Virus record (IMG/VR): IMGVR_UViG_3300044980_000225
Location: 1 to 35,098 of that record
From: a virus
Reading direction: 5' to 3' (one strand)
Length of the DNA stretch: 35,098 nucleotides
Under the pieces are notes generated by a model. The model did no database searches. It worked only from the letters and a program-made list of their open reading frames with translations, and was not told the origin of the DNA. Each line of letters opens with the position of its first letter. Position 1 is the stretch's first letter. A program made the translations under genes and the position numbers. Below are positions 31,229-35,098 of the stretch, one piece after another.

Positions 31229-32263
31229 TTAAGATATCTTCGGCTCATTAACGCCTTTTACATTTTTAACTACTCGTTTGGCAATATCTTTCCATACTGC
31301 ATTGTTTCGTAAATAACTTGGAATATATTTAACATTGCCGGTTTCGATGAATTTCAACATTTTTTCGATGTCATGTTCATCTTTTAATTCTCTAAGCGCA
31401 TTTATAATATTTGGATCCGTGTTGGCATTAAATAATTCGCTTGTTGCTAACTGATGTAATTTCCGCAATCCAGATTCACTCAATGGATTTTTATTACTAT
31501 TTTTTAGTGATTCAAATTGAGATGCGTTATAATCACCACCAGCATCCATAATATCATCAAGTAATCGTTGTGCTGATGGATCTCGATCTACCAATGCTTG
31601 AGCGGCAGCAGAACTACTAATGCGATCTCGATTAACTTTTGCTTGACCACCTGGCCCATGACCCATGCCGACCGATCCAAGAATGCTTTCGGTAATTGGT
31701 CCAAGTTTTTTACCGACTTTATGACCAATATTACGCGCAACTTCTTTGCCTTTTTCAATGTACGGTGCTGCTGTTTCACTAATTTGTTTCCCCACTGTTT
31801 TTGGTACTTCACCTTCTGGCTTTTCCATTAAAACATTTTCAGAAGTTGGCACAAATCCGAATTTCAATAATTGATCAAGTTCACTTTGACGTAATCGTTC
31901 TTCTTCTTGGCCAAATTTTGCACGTTCAGCAGCTAATTGTGATTCAAGTTCGGTACCTGCTTTGGCGAGTTCTCCCATAAAACCAGAACTTGCAGCGGTG
32001 TTACCGGTACCAACAAAGCGTTCAGCTATTGATGGGATGGTTGTATTTTGAAATTGTCTACGCGCATGTGCTTCAATTGGATTGAATGCATTCGTATTTC
32101 TACCACCAATTAAATTAGTTAATGATTTAAATAATAAAGGATATTGAATAGCCTGTTGTGGTGCTCCCGTTGTTGGTAATTGATATATTTGTCGTCCGGG
32201 ACCTTGACCAATATTTACCAGAGAATTTATAAAATTTCTGGCACTTGTTGTTGTTTCTGCCAT
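31229..32263 (-). CDS. Ejection-type internal virion protein, first of block
   Basis: A 344-residue protein with a strong SD (AGAGGAG) before ATG 32263. Residues 65-135 (EAHARRQFQNTTIPSIAERF, GNTAASSGFMGELAKAGTEL, LAAERAKFGQEEERLRQSEL) form a helical segment of a kind I know from internal and ejection proteins of short-tailed phages. The middle is Gly/Lys-rich and flexible. The C-terminal third is helical (LRELKDEHDIEKMLKFIETG). First gene of the minus-strand block reading toward the fibers, under promoter copy 5. Assigned by pattern and position. Confidence 0.55.
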   Translation of the reverse strand: MAETTTSARNFINSLVNIGQGPGRQIYQLPTTGAPQQAIQYPLLFKSLTNLIGGRNTNAFNPIEAHARRQFQNTTIPSIAERFVGTGNTAASSGFMGELAKAGTELESQLAAERAKFGQEEERLRQSELDQLLKFGFVPTSENVLMEKPEGEVPKTVGKQISETAAPYIEKGKEVARNIGHKVGKKLGPITESILGSVGMGHGPGGQAKVNRDRISSSAAAQALVDRDPSAQRLLDDIMDAGGDYNASQFESLKNSNKNPLSESGLRKLHQLATSELFNANTDPNIINALRELKDEHDIEKMLKFIETGNVKYIPSYLRNNAVWKDIAKRVVKNVKGVNEPKIS

Positions 32264-32315
32264 CAGTATCTCCTCTTACATTACTAACATAATTTTATGC
32301 GCACCTATACGCTAT

Positions 32316-32344
32316 ATAATAAAACTGCGATACAAGTTTTGAAA
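32316..32344 (-). promoter_or_regulatory. Late promoter element, copy 5 (ejection block)
   Basis: Minus strand: -35 TTTCAA, 17-bp spacer with ATCGCAG, -10 TATTAT, 53 bases before the first ejection-type gene. On the + strand the same sequence offers a perfect TATAAT (32315-32320) for the gene at 32356, so it may fire in both directions. Confidence 0.5.
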
Positions 32345-32355
32345 GAAGGAAAAAT

Positions 32356-32895
32356 ATGGCAGATCAGAGCGGTATACAAAGTGCTTATATACAGACGACA
32401 GATGTATATGATGTAGATGTAATACGATCATTAGATATCAAGAGCGATGAGTTTAAAGAATTCTTAGTACGTTTACGCCAAAGCACTAATAATATTGCGA
32501 TAGCGTTGAATTTCAGAGATGCTGGCTATTATATTCAAGAACTATTTAATTGTGGACAAGTATATTTTCCGAATTTGACTTTATCTTCTTCTACTGATCA
32601 AGAGCCGACGTATCGTGCTGTATACCGTATTGTGGTAAATTTCGGCCCATTACCCAATAACGGTACAATTTCAATGCCTCATGGCATTCCAAATATTGAT
32701 GCTATGGTAGCATTCACACGTATTTATGCTACTGCTACTGATCCGATTGCATTACATTATTTTCCGATACCAAATGATAATGTCGGAGACATAACTACTA
32801 TCAATGTTGATGCCGTGAATGTTAATATTACAACCGATTGGGACGCATCAGCATATACAACATGTCTGGTTGTGTTAGAATTTTTCAAGGGATAA
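32356..32895 (+). CDS. Lone + strand structural-type protein
   Basis: A 179-residue protein with SD GAAGGAA before ATG 32356. The first 60 residues are helical (SDEFKEFLVRLRQSTNNIAI). The C-terminal 100 residues are a beta domain (YRAVYRIVVNFGPLPNNGTI, HGIPNIDAMVAFTRIYATAT, ITTDWDASAYTTCLVVLEFF). This domain pattern occurs in unnamed proteins of uncultured phages and may be a head-fiber or tail-attachment subunit. It is transcribed opposite to all other structural genes, so its timing or amount may be controlled separately. Confidence 0.6.
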   Translation: MADQSGIQSAYIQTTDVYDVDVIRSLDIKSDEFKEFLVRLRQSTNNIAIALNFRDAGYYIQELFNCGQVYFPNLTLSSSTDQEPTYRAVYRIVVNFGPLPNNGTISMPHGIPNIDAMVAFTRIYATATDPIALHYFPIPNDNVGDITTINVDAVNVNITTDWDASAYTTCLVVLEFFKG

Positions 32896-33044
32896 AGAAA
32901 TATCAAATCTTAATCCTTGAATTTTTCAAAAGTTATTATATTATAAAGTACTATCGATTATAAAATTAATAGATTTGAAATAGATTTGAAAATTAAAGCT
33001 AATTAATAATATTGGTTTTTTGTTTTTTCTATTTTTCCTATGTA

Positions 33045-33068
33045 CCCAGAAGACGACTCACTTCTGGG
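33045..33068 (+). terminator. Hairpin between the lone gene and the tRNA cluster
   Basis: CCCAGAAG and CTTCTGGG form a perfect 8-bp stem with an 8-nt loop, 20 bases before the first tRNA. The T-rich tract lies before rather than after it, so an RNA-processing signal is as likely as a terminator. The rest of 32896-33044 is AT-rich with a twice-repeated AGATTTGAAA (32971-32980, 32982-32991) that may hold a -35 for the tRNA operon; no ORF. Confidence 0.45.
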
Positions 33069-33087
33069 AAATTGAAATAAAATTTAT

Positions 33088-33159
33088 CCAGCCGTAGCTC
33101 AGTAGGTAGAGCGCATACTTTCATGTAAGAGGACGTTGGTTCGAGCCCAACCGGATGGA
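33088..33159 (+). tRNA. tRNA with 6-nt anticodon loop (identity unsure, Glu-TTC or TCA)
   Basis: Acceptor CCAGCCG/CGGATGG (one mismatch), D-arm GCTC/GAGC with AGTAGGTA loop, T-arm GTTGG-TTCGAGC-CCAAC. The anticodon stem CATAC/GTAAG has one A-A mismatch (28-42) and encloses only six bases, TTTCAT. A one-base homopolymer loss would make it Glu (TTC); read as it stands, TCA is possible. No CCA encoded. Confidence 0.65.
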
Positions 33160-33186
33160 TTTTAAAAAGTAGGGACTTCAAATTGT

Positions 33187-33262
33187 GCGTAAGTAACTCA
33201 ATTGGTAGAGTAATTGCCTTCCAAGCAGTATGTTGTGGGTTCGAGTCCCACCTTGCGCTCCA
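33187..33262 (+). tRNA. tRNA-Gly (TCC)
   Basis: Acceptor GCGTAAG/CTTGCGC, D-stem ACTC/GAGT, anticodon stem ATTGC/GCAGT with 7-nt loop CTTCCAA (anticodon TCC), T-arm GTGGG-TTCGAGT-CCCAC, and encoded CCA (33260-33262). All arms are regular; this is the best tRNA of the cluster. A small hairpin (TGAGTC/GACTCA, 33271-33287) follows. Confidence 0.9.
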
Positions 33263-33298
33263 TTAAATCTTGAGTCAAATGGACTCATACAATCAGAG

Positions 33299-33342
33299 GG
33301 GTAGGGGGCTAAAAAACCTAGCGTGATCGCTTAAACCTACCC
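33299..33342 (+). other. Structured spacer RNA candidate inside tRNA cluster
   Basis: A 7-bp outer stem (GGGTAGG with CCTACCC) encloses an inner hairpin (AGCG-TGAT-CGCT at 33320-33331). The 7-bp closing stem is like a tRNA acceptor, but D- and T-arms are missing. It may be a tRNA relict, a processing element or a small RNA. Confidence 0.35.
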
Positions 33343-33355
33343 ACCGAAAATACGT

Positions 33356-33426
33356 ATATCTGTAGCTCAGTGGTAGAGTATAGGGCTGAACCCCGAATGG
33401 CACTGGTTCGAATCCAGTCAGATATA
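33356..33426 (+). tRNA. tRNA-Phe-like (GAA) with 6-nt anticodon loop
   Basis: Acceptor ATATCTG/CAGATAT perfect, D-stem GCTC/GAGT, T-arm ACTGG-TTCGAAT-CCAGT perfect. The anticodon stem TAGGG/CCCGA has an A-G mismatch at 28-42 and encloses CTGAAC, six bases. A normal Phe loop would have one more base after GAA. No CCA encoded. Confidence 0.7.
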
Positions 33427-33428
33427 AC

Positions 33429-33509
33429 AGTCGGAACGTTCTGTGGTACAGATAGCAGGGCTCCGTATGGATGACCTGAAGATTCAGTGTTCGATTCCTG
33501 ATCCGGCGC
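33429..33509 (+). tRNA. Aberrant tRNA-like gene with enlarged anticodon loop
   Basis: Acceptor AGTCGGA/TCCGGCG (first pair mismatched), D-stem TCTG/CAGA with TGGTA loop, and T-stem TCAG/CTGA plus a G-C pair, with one bulged T, around TTCGATT. The best anticodon stem is GCAGG/CCTGA (27-43 mismatch) around 15 bases (33459-33473), eight more than normal. No anticodon can be assigned. It could be a decayed tRNA or one with an insertion. Confidence 0.45.
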
Positions 33510-33549
33510 TTTTATTGCTCGATAGCTTATCTGGTATTGAACAACCAAT

Positions 33550-33628
33550 GGGGTTTTAGCTTAGTCTGGATTAAAGCGCTTGATTGTCGATCAAGAGATC
33601 ATGGGTTCAAATCCCATATCCCCCGCCA
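33550..33628 (+). tRNA. tRNA-Asp (GTC)
   Basis: D-stem GCTT/AAGC with an 11-nt loop, anticodon stem CTTGA/TCAAG perfect with 7-nt loop TTGTCGA (anticodon GTC), T-arm ATGGG-TTCAAAT-CCCAT perfect, encoded CCA (33626-33628). The acceptor GGGGTTT/ATCCCCC has two mismatches near its inner end. Confidence 0.8.
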
Positions 33629-33632
33629 TAAT

Positions 33633-33707
33633 GGCCCTATAGTTTAATGGTAGAACCCCCGACTTTCTATCGGGAAGCGTAGAGTTCGATTCTCTCTAGG
33701 GCTGCCA
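33633..33707 (+). tRNA. tRNA-Glu-like (TTC)
   Basis: Acceptor GGCCCTA/TAGGGCT (one G-T), D-stem GTTT/GAAC, anticodon stem CCCGA/TCGGG perfect with 7-nt loop CTTTCTA, T-arm AGAG/CTCT plus one mismatch, encoded CCA. The formal anticodon is TTC (Glu), but position 37 is T where a purine is nearly universal, so identity is less sure. Confidence 0.75.
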
Positions 33708-33762
33708 CTATAATGATATTTGATTGAATCAACGAAATTGTATGCTTGTTTGTTCTTTGAGA

Positions 33763-33807
33763 GGATAATACTTAAGCTTTAGGGGGATAATACTTAAGCT
33801 TTTTTTT
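33763..33807 (+). terminator. Tandem 18-bp direct repeat ending in a T8 tract
   Basis: GGATAATACTTAAGCTTT occurs at 33763-33780 and 33785-33802, 22 bp apart, and the second copy runs into eight Ts. The self-complementary AAGCTT of the two copies could pair, giving a terminator for the tRNA operon. The repeat itself is unexplained. The remainder of 33708-33762 shows no ORF. Confidence 0.45.
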
Positions 33808-33864
33808 ACTTTATATCAACATTTGTGGTATTATTTTCCATAGTAAAAACTTTCTTAGTTTAAG

Positions 33865-33891
33865 GTCATCCATTTGAACTGAGTGGATGAC
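33865..33891 (+). terminator. Hairpin downstream of tRNA operon
   Basis: GTCATCCA and TGGATGAC (8 bp, 11-nt loop), followed on the + strand by TTTGTTAATT. It fits a backup rho-independent terminator for rightward transcripts. Confidence 0.55.
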
Positions 33892-33899
33892 TTTGTTAA

Positions 33900-33974
33900 T
33901 TACGTTTTTTGTGCATATTCATTTTTCATTTCTTCAAATTTTTTAATAACTTCATGCTCTATTTGCTTGGCAGT
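33900..33974 (-). pseudogene. Possible gene remnant (24-residue open frame without start)
   Basis: On the minus strand an open frame bounded by TAG and TAA reads TAKQIEHEVIKKFEEMKNEY and then AQKT. It has coding-like, amphipathic helix composition but no usable start or SD. It may be the C-terminal relict of a lost gene; chance is possible at this length. Confidence 0.25.
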
Positions 33975-33991
33975 CTATACTGTAGCTATAA

Positions 33992-34017
33992 TAAAAAAAG
34001 CCGGATATAAACCGGCT
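33992..34017 (-). terminator. Strong intrinsic terminator after the nozzle-like gene
   Basis: Minus strand: AGCCGG, 7-nt loop, CCGGCT, then TTTTTTTATT. A GC-rich stem followed by a T-run is a classical rho-independent terminator, placed about 60 bases after the stop at 34081. It ends the long leftward head-tail transcript. Confidence 0.8.
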
Positions 34018-34080
34018 AAGAGAGTAAAGTTGCACGTATTCCAGAATACCACATCAACATAAAAAACAGAAACATTTGTC

Positions 34081-35098
34081 TTATTGTAAACGCGATGACG
34101 TTTGAGTAGCGTAAAATATCATACTATTGAGTTCAAAATCAGATGATGATATTAAAGGATTTAGCATTTGTTCAGTATTGTAATACAATTGTAATTGAAC
34201 ATATTCACCATCAGCTTGGATATAAACGGGATGAATAAGGTATGCTCGATTGGCTTCCTGTGGTACTAAAACATAGGGTGTCATGTCTAAAACTCCAGTC
34301 CCCGTTAACGCTCCTGTTGCTGCGGCAGGTGCCGTTATACCAGCGCTGGATGAAGATGTGAAATAATCTACCATTATGGCACCATTTGCGGTGGTATCAA
34401 TATTAAAATCGACTTTTGATACAAACATATTTCTCGCTGCTTGTGGATAAAAATTAAACATTTTAGTAGTCATATTTACTTTACTTACAAGACGTGCAGT
34501 TCCGCCACCATTGTAATCACTGAGCTGAGATCCAGCGAGAAATTCAATGATAATAGTATTTGAATCTATCCATTGATAGACTTGGAATATGAGTCCATTG
34601 AGCAGAAGAAAATCATTATCTCCCACTACATTTTCAATCAATATAAAATCTTGTGCCTCAAGATTGTGATCAATAATAGTGAGCACCAAATGTTGGAAAT
34701 CGCCAGGAGCTGCTTGGCTTATATTAGTAATCTGTAAAGCAGGTGCATTTATAGTGAGATTGTCATCAATAATAAATACAAATCCCTCTTGATTCCCTGC
34801 TACGATGTTGCGGAATTCAGCTTGAAAAGTTGCAGCACCCCATGTTTCGGTAGCATCCTGCCATCTAATAGAAGTATTGCCCCAGGTACGATCTATTTGA
34901 TCTTGGAAGTATCCCCAACAGGTAATTGAATCATCGAAGAAAGCCCATGATCCATTGCGATAATTGAATGCAAGTACAAGACTTGGATATACATCATTAA
35001 TGGTCTCGATGGGAAATGTCCAATAGACCATTTCATTGTAATAATCCCGGATACCATGAACACGTTCTATACCTTGATCTGAATTTCGTATGTCAAAT
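34081..35098 (-). CDS. Tail nozzle/hub-like structural protein, C-terminal part (cut by window edge)
   Basis: The minus-strand frame is open from base 35098 (first full residues FDIRNSDQGIERVHGIRDYY) to TAA at 34081, 338 residues. An internal ATG at 35031 is not a credible start, since coding sequence continues upstream and there is no SD. NYRNGSWAFFDDSITCWGYF and the Trp-rich TWGNTSIRWQDATETWGAA are typical of beta-propeller-like hub proteins. About residues 120-205 carry an inserted FCCH/Ig-like domain (LTIIDHNLEAQDFILIENVV ... LLNGLIFQVY ... NTIIIEFL), also found in the capsid-adjacent proteins. It continues the gene that runs off the left edge. Confidence 0.65.
   Translation of the reverse strand, partial: FDIRNSDQGIERVHGIRDYYNEMVYWTFPIETINDVYPSLVLAFNYRNGSWAFFDDSITCWGYFQDQIDRTWGNTSIRWQDATETWGAATFQAEFRNIVAGNQEGFVFIIDDNLTINAPALQITNISQAAPGDFQHLVLTIIDHNLEAQDFILIENVVGDNDFLLLNGLIFQVYQWIDSNTIIIEFLAGSQLSDYNGGGTARLVSKVNMTTKMFNFYPQAARNMFVSKVDFNIDTTANGAIMVDYFTSSSSAGITAPAAATGALTGTGVLDMTPYVLVPQEANRAYLIHPVYIQADGEYVQLQLYYNTEQMLNPLISSSDFELNSMIFYATQTSSRLQ

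Noticed and set aside
33318-33548. 76-residue minus-strand ORF
   Set aside because: It runs antisense across two tRNA genes and has no SD or coding-like composition.
33967-33992. + strand promoter (TTGGCA…TATAAT) near 33.98 kb
   Set aside because: The spacer is 14 bp and no + strand gene follows before the window ends; TATAAT overlaps the terminator T-run region of the opposite strand.
1-35098. Recoding of TGA (Trp), suggested by TG+A at the joined ends and a possible TCA anticodon at 33088
   Set aside because: TGA serves as a normal stop for several clear genes (large terminase, ERF, the 74-residue membrane protein and the gene at 13963), and no gene needs read-through. The joined-end TGA is better explained by missing bases.

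Overview
The window is almost the whole genome of an AT-rich tailed bacteriophage, probably a short-tailed one (podovirus architecture). The evidence is a P22-type portal, an adaptor-like protein, a nozzle-like protein, several Ala/Gly-rich ejection-type proteins and a fiber cluster, with no tape measure, sheath or long-tail tube gene. Almost every gene has a good Shine-Dalgarno sequence, and TAA, TAG and TGA all serve as stops, so the host is a bacterium using the standard code. I cannot name the host. The two window ends are the two halves of one minus-strand gene: the N-terminal half runs off base 1 and the C-terminal half enters at base 35098. The molecule therefore appears circular or circularly permuted, with a short stretch of that gene missing.

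Layout. Bases 18.6-21.3 kb (+) hold a small early operon with unknown small proteins, a triple zinc-ribbon protein and an ERF-family annealing protein. It diverges from a leftward block (18.5-12.6 kb, -) with a small HTH repressor candidate, a zinc-ribbon/HNH-like protein, a winged-helix replication initiator, two RusA-fold proteins (one lacking catalytic residues), a putative small terminase and two tandem paralogous DNA-binding-like proteins. The divergent region carries a 26-bp perfect palindrome overlapping promoter hexamers. The leftward block continues into large terminase, portal, four tiny basic proteins, scaffold, N4-gp56-like major capsid, an Ig-like head/neck protein, adaptor and nozzle (12.5 kb to base 1, then 35.1-34.1 kb). 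A second minus-strand structural block (32.3-21.4 kb) encodes ejection-type proteins followed by fibers, one with an S74 intramolecular chaperone. Between these two blocks lies a + strand tRNA cluster (33.09-33.71 kb).

Three small + strand transcription units interrupt the minus-strand structural genes, at 5.74, 27.4 and 32.36 kb. Beside each of these, and also in front of the portal and adaptor genes, is a shared 29-bp promoter-like element: -35, 17-bp spacer containing ATCGCA, -10. There are five copies in total, which I interpret as the phage's late promoters.

Not found: integrase, DNA polymerase, and any recognisable endolysin or holin. The phage evidently borrows the host replisome. How it lyses the cell is not visible from the sequence. 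The most unusual features are the phage-specific late promoter set, three tRNA genes with abnormal anticodon loops, a catalytically dead RusA paralogue, and very short hydrophobic ORFs.
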